NCBI RefSeq assembly: GCF_026210795.1
Contig: NC_089434.1
Coordinates: 1,550,001 to 1,614,000, forward strand
Source: Rhizophagus irregularis
Lineage: Eukaryota > Glomeromycota > Glomeromycetes > Glomerales > Glomeraceae
Direction of reading: 5' to 3'
DNA: 64,000 nt
Positions within the stretch are counted from its first letter, which is position 1. Each line of letters starts with the position of its first letter. Positions 43,601 to 52,612 of this stretch are shown here, piece after piece. The position numbers were made by a program, and so were the translations under genes. The notes under the pieces are model-generated. The model was not told the origin of the DNA, ran no database searches, and saw nothing but the letters and a program-made list of their open reading frames with translations.

Positions 43601-46321
43601 TTGCAAGTCAAACACGACTGGAGAAGGCGAAGGAGCTGAAGTGGGAGGCAACGAATTAGTAATTAAAACATATTTGTTGTGATTAGCGGAAGTATTATTG
43701 ATCTGATAAAATTCTTCTGTAATAGAAAGCATCGATTCCATTCCAGATTTAGATGACGAAATTAAAGTGGAATCGTCCATAAAGACCAAGTTGTTGATGC
43801 GTAATCCATCGGGACTTATCGCAGCCAAGGGATTAGATAAAGAAGGAGCATGAAGTATATATGGATCCATCATTTCATTCTTAAGAACAGTCAATAAAGG
43901 GTCTATATATATAACCCAGAGTAAAGGAGAGATAACTTCGCCTTGATCTATACCAATACGAACGCGGTAAGAAGGTGTAGTTCCATGAGCAGTAAAAACG
44001 CGATTAGAGCGTTTCATAAAAAGGGATAAAATAAACTTGGTAGCAGAAGCAGGAAGTTTAATGCGTTCTAAAGCAAAACGCAACATCTTGAGATCAACCG
44101 AGTCGAAAGCTTTCGAAATATCTTGTGAAAGGATCCAAAGCGGCAATTTGTTGACATGAGCGTCATGGATAATAGATTCCAGGACGACAATAGGGTCACG
44201 ACAAGAACCACCAGGGAGACCGGCGAAGTTTCCTCCTTTGAGAACATCATTCGAAGCCAAAATGGAAGCGAGACGATTATAGAAGAGTTTGACCAAAGAT
44301 TTCCTAATTACTTCAAGTAAAGTAATAGGTCTTGTATTCTTAAGTTGACATTTCCATTCGTGAGGTTTAGGGATAGGGAAAACCATAGCTTGACGCCATA
44401 AATCAGGAATATCTGCAGTATGGAAGCATGACTGGACCAGGATTAAGACCAAAGCTGAAGCGCTGGAACCCAGATGCTTAAGCATCTCATAAGTAATCAT
44501 AGAAGGACCAGGAGCTTTGTCGTTAGGCATAGAAGAGACCGTAGACAACCATTCTTCAAGAGTAGGAGGATCCAACAAAGAATCATAAATAGAAGAATTC
44601 ACATCATCCATAGGGCGATAAGCAGAAGACCATTTTTCAGGAAGAGCTGAAATGTTATCAGGAGGAGATGATTTAATAGGTACGGAATTCTGGAAGTGGT
44701 TGATAACAGCGTCATCAATATCATGCAGGTCCGTTAGAAGTTTAGGTTGTGTAGGGTGGTCGATAAAGACTCGATCCAATGTGATATGACGTCGAGTCTT
44801 TGAGAGAGCCGAATTAATGAATGAGGAAATATCAGATTCAAAATTGTTGTCCCTATCATCCACTTTAGCACGAATGGAAGAATCTTGAAAATCTTTTTCT
44901 TTGAGAAGGAGGAGGCCATAAAGGGCACTGGAAATAGTCTTTAAGGATTCTAATAAAGAAATAAAACCGTCTTGCCTACATGTGGTTAAAGAAGTAGGTA
45001 AAACAGGGGGGGAGGGAATAACCTTCTTATAAAGATGAAGAATTTTCTTAAGTCGAATGAAATGTATGGACCAAACATGTTCATATCTATTAAAATATGT
45101 GGAAGGATATTTGCGCAATAAGCGTATCGAATGCAAAAGACGGCTGAGGAAACGATAATGTTGAGTTAAAGCTTCCAAATCTTTAGGCACCGTAGGTGTG
45201 TGTTGATTACCGACCGTGACAGATGGAAGAAAAGCATTAGCAGCTTTCACGATACGGGAATGTAAATATTCACATTGTTGATTGATGTGCCATGTTGAAA
45301 AAGTAGAAGGAAGAACGTCGCAAAGAGAGTCAGTGTGAGTGGAAAAAGATTCCCATTGTTGAGCAGTGACTGAATCAAATTTGAAAATGCGGCGAGTTCG
45401 ACGTTGAAGTTGTTTAGCACGAGCAACCTTGATAGACGCAGCCAAGAGTGAATTATCAAAATACGTGATGACAGGATTGTGATCAGAAGAGCAGGTATCA
45501 TGGGCGTCGAATATGTAGGAAGTGAGAGCAAAGCTTTTAAGCATCGGGCAGGACCAAACATAGTCTATGCGAGTAATCTGGTCATCACGGTGGAAGGTGC
45601 CTAGGGAATCAGAAGCATTAACAGGAATGGTTTCTTCATAACCATGAGATAAAAGATGATGCAACAAACGATAAGACCGTTGAGAAGCAACAGAAGGGCG
45701 GTTAAAATAAATAGGGTAATAAGTATCTAAATGCATATTAAAATCGCCACAAATGGCGTGATAAAAATTTTGTTGTTTAGTTTGCACTAGTAATTGTAAA
45801 AGGAGATCAATAGTTTCAGATCGTAATTTAGAATCGGAAATAGGAGGGATATATATAACAAAAATACGCAATTTAATGTTGCCTTTAAAATAAAGGTCAA
45901 CAGATAAAATACGTGAGGAATGTGAAACAAAGTCTTGTACATGAGAAGCAAGAGATTTTTCAATAAAAAGGGAAACGCCACCAGTAGATTTGACTTGTTT
46001 AGTTTTATCTATGTCAGAGGAAAAGACAGTATAATTAGGAAGGCATTTAGATAAAAAATGAATTTGTTTGGGGGATAAATGGGTATCTACGATACCACCA
46101 AGGGAAATATGTTTAAGGTTGAAAAAGTTTGAAATTTGTTCAATTTTAACTTGACTATTATGTCGAAGGCCGTTAATATTAAAGGATGAAATATTAAAGG
46201 AATTGGGGATAGGAGAAGAATTTAAGGTGGTAAATAAAGATTCATGTTCTGAAAAATTATAAATATCTACAGGGTTGGGAGGGTTCCGAACAAACGTATC
46301 ATAATTAAAATTGTCAATCAT
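40700..46321 (-). CDS. LINE ORF2: endonuclease, reverse transcriptase and RNase H
   Basis: 1873 residues from ATG at 46321. Residues 40-290 are an endonuclease of the exonuclease-endonuclease-phosphatase fold (SFNINGLRHN, GDFNMHLD near 193, SSDHNPV). Residues about 590-950 are reverse transcriptase (TRPITLLEVIRK, DISKAFDSVDL, QGEVISPLLWVIYIDPLL, catalytic FMDD near 845 instead of the usual FADD). Residues about 1390-1530 are RNase H (YTDGS, SSTRAEIAAIHAAL, HTDSQSAIDGL, VKVKGHSGN). A C-terminal Cys motif follows (CRSCLDSKEDFIHLFMCKC). The protein nicks the target and primes reverse transcription there. The frame is complete. Confidence 0.93.
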   Translation of the reverse strand: MIDNFNYDTFVRNPPNPVDIYNFSEHESLFTTLNSSPIPNSFNISSFNINGLRHNSQVKIEQISNFFNLKHISLGGIVDTHLSPKQIHFLSKCLPNYTVFSSDIDKTKQVKSTGGVSLFIEKSLASHVQDFVSHSSRILSVDLYFKGNIKLRIFVIYIPPISDSKLRSETIDLLLQLLVQTKQQNFYHAICGDFNMHLDTYYPIYFNRPSVASQRSYRLLHHLLSHGYEETIPVNASDSLGTFHRDDQITRIDYVWSCPMLKSFALTSYIFDAHDTCSSDHNPVITYFDNSLLAASIKVARAKQLQRRTRRIFKFDSVTAQQWESFSTHTDSLCDVLPSTFSTWHINQQCEYLHSRIVKAANAFLPSVTVGNQHTPTVPKDLEALTQHYRFLSRLLHSIRLLRKYPSTYFNRYEHVWSIHFIRLKKILHLYKKVIPSPPVLPTSLTTCRQDGFISLLESLKTISSALYGLLLLKEKDFQDSSIRAKVDDRDNNFESDISSFINSALSKTRRHITLDRVFIDHPTQPKLLTDLHDIDDAVINHFQNSVPIKSSPPDNISALPEKWSSAYRPMDDVNSSIYDSLLDPPTLEEWLSTVSSMPNDKAPGPSMITYEMLKHLGSSASALVLILVQSCFHTADIPDLWRQAMVFPIPKPHEWKCQLKNTRPITLLEVIRKSLVKLFYNRLASILASNDVLKGGNFAGLPGGSCRDPIVVLESIIHDAHVNKLPLWILSQDISKAFDSVDLKMLRFALERIKLPASATKFILSLFMKRSNRVFTAHGTTPSYRVRIGIDQGEVISPLLWVIYIDPLLTVLKNEMMDPYILHAPSLSNPLAAISPDGLRINNLVFMDDSTLISSSKSGMESMLSITEEFYQINNTSANHNKYVLITNSLPPTSAPSPSPVVFDLQLSGLNKVPSISIVPISMNSSFRFLGVWFNVAGSRDFVRKQVARECNSFAATVRPAKLSAKQVVYLHNTVLIPKLEYRMQVTHLSESECASATSSIRSLVKHKANFSRVLPDSILFLSQGLGLINLFFHQSQTHLTNLFLLANSSSFFMKNLFLYRLRLIQFSFLIPISPLLVTDWTLWSKLFAFKQDYIACIIALLTTTPFKLSRSRFSTSSDLTIPDGHTPLFEVMTPKIFISYFRRLRSLQLYYLSQFITPQGTHMITWNVYLSNLSSRKGHRILPHKWFNNIHQCVTVPNSNSLLLDQFSSDATPSNIDLAPAFGSSRKSMKWIVTLDEDGSPLFGKQLSKQQYSCKIVHWTSDCVIRPNDVITLTPCPGCSKHVPVTHNKCNPTDVTPLCIIPKLSPLRSLLLPTTQERIRHDTTTITSPFTWADLDETVRSYYGRLDILPNFLQEDVITLPSPSPPPSLGSAAPLAFAASPLATPPDNHYCFYTDGSLINLGTPDVSMGWSWVQVLDGAGFFQSIATHAHGIIHNWPSSTRAEIAAIHAALTVTPPSSTVTIHTDSQSAIDGLRLCATFSYSNSRLYYKTTNFELWAIIERLISSKSLSVTAVKVKGHSGNFYNDYADSLANSAHTSSSAILLSDLDQVSPHDFILNYDDILCESNPRRLFKQYSQMLWMHRLTRLSHFNFTFTLFSVSDFVIDWDLTWFSLNSEPQHDASFTRAHASSHRTFKFKLFLEELPTLEHLKRIRPDLYIDILLCRSCLDSKEDFIHLFMCKCRRIAMEQILLSYQHHFINKLQEAGDLVKKDPSLIINKFKSLPCWSFSSSNWTSYSLVRGCLPKSFVEFFEELSIPRNSAMKVISAIHNHFIQKIRKRIWLPRSYDKSKWEDAMNITHKLKLSRPSNLPKSTYLPFSTLPPPTLSDTACDSDVDYLKNSMKYGLPWFNHYSGFIGRLTVQLTNSFSRMVCRF

Positions 46322-46368
46322 TAGAACACAATGATAATAGAGTACGGGGAAAGGAGGTGAGAAATCGG

Positions 46369-48501
46369 TTATTGCGAAGGAGCAGAAGCTCGATCGAAGG
46401 GAGAACCACCAAGAGAAGCAATAAAACCTTGGATGGAACCAGTGAGCGATTGTAAGGTATCTTTAATCGCTTTTTGATCTTGAATAACTGAGTTCAATTC
46501 TTCTTGCGGGGAGGGGTTGGGAGTGGAAGTGGAAGCAGAGTGCGGAACATTTTTGAGCGTAGATTTAGGAGAAGAGGATTTCTTTGCACCAGAAGATAAG
46601 GGAGCATTAGGATGTGGGATTAAGGTACCAGTAGTTTCAGGAGGGTCTTCTTCCATCCGATCAGGATCAGAATTGACAACAGGAGCGGAGGGAGGGTTGA
46701 TGCCTAAATGGGCTTCAATAGCAGATAGCCGTTGATTGTTAAGTTCAAGATTTGAAATGCGGGATTCCACACGAGCAACATCTTGTTGAAGATTCTTTAA
46801 AACATTAAGAATCTTAAGGGCAGCCTCAAGAGCATTAGGAGAATTCGGATCCAGGAGTGGAGCACGAGCATTGGACGAAAAAGAAACAGATCTATCTTTG
46901 CCTTTTCGATTATTGGAAGGCGTGCGTCCATGAGCAGTTGAGGAGGAGTTAACTGGACCAGAGGAGGAGGGTTTAGTATTGTTAGAGCTATTATTATTAT
47001 TATTAGAGCGGTTAGAGTTTGAATTCGGACGTTGAGCAGAGGCAGAATGATCTCGGGATTTAGAGCGAGAGCGAGACCGAGAATTATTACGCGGAGCTCT
47101 TTGTTGAGCAGGTCTTTGGCCAATGTTGAAGCGTTCTTTAAGGGCGGCAACAGGGTCGCGTGTACGTGAGCGTCCGTGGCGTTGATTGAGCGGGCAGGAG
47201 GTAGGAGCACAACCGAGCTTACCACATCTGTGGCAGAGAGCTTTTGAATCATTGGAAGTACCCCATCGAAGAGTACGACCTTGGAATCCAATTGTTTGTT
47301 CCATAGCGGCGTCCATTGTTTCTTGTGAGTTGAAGGTAACATAAGCCCAAGGCTTAGGTTTATATGAATTTAGGGAAAGAGGAATGTTAATAGCTTTAGC
47401 TCCATGTTCTTTAACTAACGGAGCGAGATGGATATCTTGAGTGTTAGCAGGGAGTCCAGAGAGGACAGCAACAAATTCACGACGAGCAGCTTTTTGTTCC
47501 ACTGAATAGTGACAGGGAGTAACGCGCAAACAGGTGGAAAAACAATAAACTGCCCATTGGGTGGTAAAACGGGCGATGGCATCGGCATGATCATAAATGA
47601 TGCGGGCTTGTTGCATTTTGGCACCTTTCCTTGAATAGAGATGAAGGGATAGCAGGTTGCCAAATTTCTTGAAATAGGATTGTAGTTGGGGTTTAGTAAT
47701 GAAAAACGGGATATCCGTGACTTGAATTGCACGGAGGTCATCATCGGACCAGAGCTGTTTGGGATCATACAGGTGGAATTGAAGGTCCGGAAAATCGGAG
47801 TGTATGGAACCAATACACAAGTCTCGAGCCTCCGCGGTATGGAAGTGAATGATGAGACGTTTAGCATCCCCTGAACCAGTCATACGAGCCCGACCGGTAT
47901 ATGATTCATATGTTTCTAAAAACAAATTGTTAACGGCATCAATGATTGCCTTATTAGTTTTAAATTTCTCTAGAGTTTGGGGAGCGGAGTTGGGCGCAGC
48001 CACAGCCAGGAAATCTTGACGATTAATGGTAATGGTAGGGGAGGGATCGACAGCCTGATCGGGCGATGTGCCATCATTTACGTCCATATTAAGGGACGCG
48101 TTAGGGGATAAGTTATTTTTTTTGTTTCGAGGTGCATGAATAGACGCGTTAGTTCCAGAGGACGCGTCTTGGCCAGGCGCAGTAGGCGCAGCAGAATTAT
48201 TCGGGGTAGAAGCTTGAGTATTTTCTTGGGCGGTGCTGCGGGAATTATTTTGTTGAGGAATAGCGGTCGAAGTTGAACCAACTAAACCACTGTCAGCCGG
48301 CGCGTCGGCAACGAAATCTTCATAGTCTTCATCCATAGAGTCTTTTGTAATAATACGGGAACGTTTTTGGGAAGTGTTATCACTATCGGAACCAGAGTTG
48401 TCAGAGAGTTGTTTTTTATTATTTTTCTTTTCTTGACGAGCAGCCTTATTACTGTTAGGGTTATAGCTGCCGCCACCTCTTCTAGCAAGGTTTCTAGACA
48501 T
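46369..48501 (-). CDS. LINE ORF1: RNA-binding protein with RRM-like folds and zinc knuckle
   Basis: 710 residues from ATG at 48501. The N-terminal 170 residues are low-complexity (Ser, Asn, Ala). Two RRM-like regions follow: QVTDIPFFITKPQLQSYFKK, then VLSGLPANTQDIHLAPLVKE with PWAYVTFNSQETMDAAM. Next come a cysteine knuckle (CHRCGKLGCAPTSC), an SR-rich stretch (SRSRSRSKSR), Ser/Asn-rich DNA, and a short coiled coil (ESRISNLELNNQRLSAIEAHL). ORF1 proteins of this group bind element RNA to form the particle that ORF2 acts on. The stop lies 47 bp before ORF2. No break is seen. Confidence 0.88.
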   Translation of the reverse strand: MSRNLARRGGGSYNPNSNKAARQEKKNNKKQLSDNSGSDSDNTSQKRSRIITKDSMDEDYEDFVADAPADSGLVGSTSTAIPQQNNSRSTAQENTQASTPNNSAAPTAPGQDASSGTNASIHAPRNKKNNLSPNASLNMDVNDGTSPDQAVDPSPTITINRQDFLAVAAPNSAPQTLEKFKTNKAIIDAVNNLFLETYESYTGRARMTGSGDAKRLIIHFHTAEARDLCIGSIHSDFPDLQFHLYDPKQLWSDDDLRAIQVTDIPFFITKPQLQSYFKKFGNLLSLHLYSRKGAKMQQARIIYDHADAIARFTTQWAVYCFSTCLRVTPCHYSVEQKAARREFVAVLSGLPANTQDIHLAPLVKEHGAKAINIPLSLNSYKPKPWAYVTFNSQETMDAAMEQTIGFQGRTLRWGTSNDSKALCHRCGKLGCAPTSCPLNQRHGRSRTRDPVAALKERFNIGQRPAQQRAPRNNSRSRSRSKSRDHSASAQRPNSNSNRSNNNNNSSNNTKPSSSGPVNSSSTAHGRTPSNNRKGKDRSVSFSSNARAPLLDPNSPNALEAALKILNVLKNLQQDVARVESRISNLELNNQRLSAIEAHLGINPPSAPVVNSDPDRMEEDPPETTGTLIPHPNAPLSSGAKKSSSPKSTLKNVPHSASTSTPNPSPQEELNSVIQDQKAIKDTLQSLTGSIQGFIASLGGSPFDRASAPSQ

Positions 48502-48612
48502 GTTAGAAGGTATGAGTTGGGTAAAATATAAGAGTTATTAGTACGAAGATATAAAATTTTCTTTCCGAAAATTTTTGGTTAATAGATCGGCGGTAAGAGA
48601 TCTATCATCAGT

Positions 48613-48702
48613 ATCAGTCCTTGTCAAAAAATGCGAGGATGCCTGATGATGAGGTTACATGGTCATCAGTCCTTGTCGCAAAACACGAGGATACCTGATG
48701 AA
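48613..48702. repeat. Two tandem stem-loop repeats
   Basis: Two units about 52 bp apart share the form ATCAGTCCTTGTC, then AAA-rich, then GAGGAT-CCTGATG. In each, the CATCAG/CTGATG arms plus inner TCCT/AGGA can fold into a bulged hairpin. Before LINE insertion this array adjoined the 5' side of the 2-cysteine-adaptor gene. A regulatory role is only a guess. Confidence 0.6.
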
Positions 48703-49039
48703 TAAGTTATTGGATTATTGGCCTAAAAAGCATTCATGGAAAAACTATGGATTATATTACAGAAAATGTGAACGGAGTTCATGTCACGTGATACCCTGAA
48801 CAAATGTGTAGAGTGTCACGTGATTTCATGCGGTACGTAGATCATTTCCTTTTTGGGCGATACCCGTTTCACAAAAAATCGATTTTGGTAAAAATGCGTT
48901 TGGAACCTTGTGTAACATAAATTTCCTTTTTCGGTAATTCGGGATTACGCGGTAATGCCGGCCGGATCTAAAAAATATGACTCTGCAGGGTAATTCCTAC
49001 GAAAGTCAAGTACAAAATGCTTACTCCTGTTGAGTCCAT
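48703..49039. promoter_or_regulatory. Non-coding spacer with paired TCACGTGAT motifs
   Basis: GTCACGTGAT occurs twice near 48783 and 48813 in DNA without a gene, downstream of the small F-box gene. CACGTG is an E-box-type core bound by bHLH factors in fungi. The motif also recurs outside this element, so it may be a generally common word here. Confidence 0.35.
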
Positions 49040-49426
49040 TCATACCACTCCCCAAGGATCGCCTCCCCATCTATGTTCACTTAATGCATGCTCTATGGTT
49101 TCCCTCTCTTGGGGGTCCACGACCATCCCATTCCTAAGCATTTTCTCCATAATATAAAGCTGATCCTCGGTGAGGCGGTCTATCCATCTTTTATAGAAGT
49201 CGTTTACATCTTCAAATGTTATCCAGTCAACATTTCCTTTTTCGAATGGCTTTCCAAGAGCTCGGACATACCCGATCGTAGTGGCATAATTTTTCCACCT
49301 CTTATATGCCTCTCGACGAACTTCCTGCCACCACACTCTATCTACCTTACTCGCTGCAATAAGGTCAGTATCCGGGATCTTTGCGACAATGCGTTCGACT
49401 ATTTCTACTGGTAATCGGTCTAACAT
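49040..49426 (-). CDS. Small F-box protein of the Polinton-like element
   Basis: 128 residues from ATG at 49426. The first 45 residues fit an F-box well: LDRLPVEIVERIVAKIPDTD, then VDRVWWQEVRREAYKRW. The rest is helical with no recognised repeat, ending HRWGGDPWG. F-box proteins bind Skp1 and bring targets to ubiquitin ligases; a protein this small may act as an adaptor or competitor. It is the last gene of a minus-strand run that starts at the right terminal repeat. Confidence 0.72.
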   Translation of the reverse strand: MLDRLPVEIVERIVAKIPDTDLIAASKVDRVWWQEVRREAYKRWKNYATTIGYVRALGKPFEKGNVDWITFEDVNDFYKRWIDRLTEDQLYIMEKMLRNGMVVDPQERETIEHALSEHRWGGDPWGVV

Positions 49427-49535
49427 GATGTTATGTTACTTATACTATAGCTATCTTCAATTACTGTATGCCTATTACACATGGATAAAAAATATAGACT
49501 AAATTCGTACAGAATCGTAGGACCACAGGAGCCGC

Positions 49536-50006
49536 TTATGCAAGAAGTTCTGTTAAGGTTTTCTCAGCCTCGTTTTTAGTAATAGCTCGCTTTGGGGGAC
49601 CGGTTGATGAGTCCTTAGTCGCATTATAATACAATTCGAAGAGGGCCTCAAGCTTATCTAGGAGAGCTTGTTTATTCTTGTATGATTCGCGGATTTTTGC
49701 TATTTTAGCAGTATATGCCGCATTATCTGGGAAGAGTTTTCTGGCCACGAACTTCACATATGATACAGAAGAATTTGCCGTTTGGATTCGCTTGATATAC
49801 TTCACGTGGTCCTGGACGAGGTAACTGGTTTTGCTAAACCCAGATACTAATGCGATTACTATAGTATCTTTTAATGCGCGGATAATCTTGGGGACAGTTT
49901 CGTCAGAGACAACATTAGGCTGAATGCGCGATGCCTCGTAAATAACCTCCTCACTAGTGCTGTCAGTGCTGTTAACAATGCTTGCGAATTCGGTATATGT
50001 TGACAT
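49536..50006 (-). CDS. Unknown helical protein of the Polinton-like element
   Basis: 156 residues from ATG at 50006 (MSTYTEFASIVNSTDSTSEE). It is mostly helical by composition, with a Lys-rich middle (KIAKIRESYKNKQALLDKLE) and no Cys pairs, signal peptide or membrane segment. No family is recognised. It lies 109 bp before the F-box gene and 82 bp after the gene at 50089 on the same strand, so a shared transcription programme is possible. Confidence 0.55.
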   Translation of the reverse strand: MSTYTEFASIVNSTDSTSEEVIYEASRIQPNVVSDETVPKIIRALKDTIVIALVSGFSKTSYLVQDHVKYIKRIQTANSSVSYVKFVARKLFPDNAAYTAKIAKIRESYKNKQALLDKLEALFELYYNATKDSSTGPPKRAITKNEAEKTLTELLA

Positions 50007-50088
50007 GATTCTTTGTACTTTGTAAAAAATATAAATCTTCAGTTACCTGTTCATTCGAATGAGAAAAAATAAATATGAACCTCGGGGT

Positions 50089-50613
50089 TTACACTTGGGA
50101 TACTGCAAGACAGTAGAAGCGTCGCTCGGCCTTTTGCATCAATGGAGAGCCTGGTCTATATAACCAGGGGATAGCGACTTTCTGGATTATCCTAGCCGCT
50201 TTATTGTTCCTTCTTTCTATATATCTCCTAAAGGCATTCTGGATCATTTCAGCATGATGAGTATAATAGTCGAAATTAAAATGCTTTGGGCAACTATATA
50301 AATGTAGTCGCACCGCTTGATCCATGAAAGCGTCAGCTCCCCATCCACGATCAATAAAAGATTTACAGTAGGTACAGTACCACCTATTTGGTAGTCGTGA
50401 TACTATTCTCCTAATGTGCACAATATAAGTATATACAGCTTGACGAGACCTTGGATAAGGTAGCCGCCTATGAAAACCTATTCTACTACAAGTCTCATAA
50501 TATTGCACAGCATTCTGAATGCGCTTAGCCCACGCGTGGAAACTTTCGTCGTCTTGTCTACATAATCCGTCGGTGTTTTGCATTTGGGTATCTCGTAAGA
50601 TTACATATCCCAT
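50089..50613 (-). CDS. Unknown Cys/His-rich protein with IQ-like motif
   Basis: 174 residues from ATG at 50613. The middle has CTYCKSFIDRG and then a HLYSCPKHF segment, together a plausible zinc site. Toward the C-terminus, IQNAFRRYIERRNNKAARII resembles tandem IQ motifs, which bind calmodulin in other proteins. The family is unknown. It lies 63 bp downstream of the DNA polymerase gene on the same strand. Confidence 0.5.
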   Translation of the reverse strand: MGYVILRDTQMQNTDGLCRQDDESFHAWAKRIQNAVQYYETCSRIGFHRRLPYPRSRQAVYTYIVHIRRIVSRLPNRWYCTYCKSFIDRGWGADAFMDQAVRLHLYSCPKHFNFDYYTHHAEMIQNAFRRYIERRNNKAARIIQKVAIPWLYRPGSPLMQKAERRFYCLAVSQV

Positions 50614-50676
50614 AGGTTTATTCAATTATGCCATCACAATATGTCAGTAAAAAATAAACCTACCAGTTCTTAGCAA

Positions 50677-52529
50677 TCATGTCCAGATAACCTTGTTCGC
50701 ATTTTTCACATGGCAGTATCCCGCGGTTTCAAACTTGAAAGTCTTTAGAGTCGTATCTGCATTCTCTGAACAAGTGAAAAGCGCGGGACTATCTGGCTGC
50801 TCTTCTAAAATAAATCCATCCGTATGGATACGTCGTACTTTATCCTTGTATGGTTGAATTGCCTCAGATGTAATTTTGCGACCACGTGCTAATAAGAATG
50901 GGGCGATCCTGGGATACTCACCTTTGAAGGGATTACCTGGGTTTGTGAACTGGAATCGCCACTGGTCAGATTCTACTGGTATGATAGAGTCGAGTGTATG
51001 GCCCTCTGGAAATGTAAACGGGTCTGTTTGATCTGCGGTGAGTGTTTTGTAATTACGCTTCCTCTGGCATAATGCTTCCCATAATGTGTTGAGGACTCGC
51101 TTTGCCACGCGGCCAGCTACGCCACCCTGGTTTTTAATTTTGAAGAGGAAGTGTACATACTCACCGAATATTACAGTTCCAGGGATTCTCGCTTCTCTAT
51201 CATATATCAATGCATTTGGCTTCCCATCCTGTATTAACTGTATATTGAGACCAAGTTTTTTTGCTCGTTGTAAGTCAATGAATGTATAGATTCCCCTTTT
51301 ATTCTGTCGGAAGAGAATATTATTCCCACTTACCTTGGCACGGAATAATCCATACAAGGCATAACCCTGTGGTCAACAAAGTCATTAAGTGTCTGGAATT
51401 TACCCCGTCTGATTGGAAAGTTTGCATTCGATTGTTGAATACTCGGGTATAAACTTGTTGCATCGTACTGTCTTCCATAGCCCTTCCACTCGTTATCTGC
51501 CCAGATTAATCCTCCCATCATTGCATCACTTAACCACTCTGCTTCTATCGGGTCAAGAGGATCATTGGCTGGAATCCCTACACTTAATCGTTCGAATAAC
51601 CAGAGAGCCGTTCTTTTGTAAGACCAGTTATGGTATGATAAGTCGATTCCTAAACCGAACTTCTTTGTCTCCTGTAGAAAGGAATTCCGCTCTTCGTGGA
51701 TTCTCTGATATGCTTCTTCGAGAGTTTCATATACCCCAGTCTTACGGTTTTTCTCGACGGGGATGAAAGAACTCTTGGAATTCTTATTTTTTTGAAACTG
51801 CCCAATTGTGCAAGACTTAACCGTTTTGCCGTTGTATATTGTGACTACATTATTGGTCCCATCTTCATGGTATACAATGGGTAAATTACGCTTTTTATCT
51901 AATTTACTGGAGTGGAGTCTTCCGGGATTTAACGCGAGGGAGTAATGGCCTTCTGACAGGATGAGAGTCGCACGTCTATCGGACTTACTCTTAGAGATTC
52001 GGGTAATGTCCCCCACAATATTAATTGCAAGACTTCCTGCGAGTTGTTCAACCTTGTCCATGCATGAAACTGGGATGGAAGCATCACGATTGAGACCTAA
52101 TGCCTTTTTGATATACTCGGGCTTTTCGATTGACTTTGGCATTTTAGAGAATGTGCCGTAGATATATTTCAGGCATTCATACAGGCAATCATTTAGCTCC
52201 CCGTTGCAACCTCCTGCAACCGGTGGGGCATCTCTCACATAAATTATGAATCGTTCAAAATAATCAGGGTCTGCGTCATCCGGTAGTTGTGCTTCGTCGT
52301 AGTGATCCAAGAGTGAGAAAAGGCTAGCTGGTTGGTTTCCTGATGTCCATCCACCGGGTTTCCAGTTTTCATAGGGGAGCAGGATCTGAAATTTATGTGT
52401 CGGATACCGGGATTGGAGTCGCTGTCCAAGTTTTGCTATTGCTCCTCTGGAAAATCTTGCGCCTGAATACTGTAATTCTTTGATATCCGGTCTTGTAGGT
52501 AAAGCACGGACAATCTCTGAATAAACCAT
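50677..52529 (-). pseudogene. Family B DNA polymerase, protein-primed type, one-base frameshift
   Basis: Two frames (52529-51330 and from about 51357 to 50677) together encode about 625 residues. Motif A is YDATSLYPS (about 365-373), the motif B region is KRVLNTLWEALCQRK, and motif C is IHTDGF, all in order. The joint lies at CACAGGGTTATG, where one more G would restore the frame. The N-terminal half has NDCLYECL and, later, EGHYSLAL, a Cys...His arrangement like OTU-type cysteine peptidases. I do not find the usual 3'-5' exonuclease motifs. Such polymerases copy Polintons from a protein primer. The gene lies in a minus-strand cluster, 83 bp after the 49-residue ORF. Confidence 0.87.
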
Positions 52530-52612
52530 TTGATGTATTTATGAATTGTGTTCAGTTGTAATATAGGTTTTTTATACAAAAAATATAAGATAACTAAGAA
52601 GTGCTTATCTTA

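Larger units (their letters stand above)
40432..48612 (-). mobile_element. Full-length LINE (I/Tad-like non-LTR retrotransposon)
   Basis: 8181 bp with two long intact frames, flanked by the 15-bp duplication ATCAGTCCTTGTCAA (40417-40431 and 48613-48627). The 5' UTR is about 111 bp and the 3' UTR about 268 bp. The 3' end reads GGCTACTATGCCATATTTACC with no poly-A tail. RNase H in ORF2 together with an endonuclease of the exonuclease-endonuclease-phosphatase type places it near the I/Tad/R1 group. Both frames are undamaged, so it is the youngest insertion here and may be active. Confidence 0.93.

Noticed and set aside
51330-51380. Programmed frameshift in DNA polymerase B or integrase
   Set aside because: No in-register X XXY YYZ heptamer with A/U-type slippery bases at either joint; a lost base in a C/G run is simpler.
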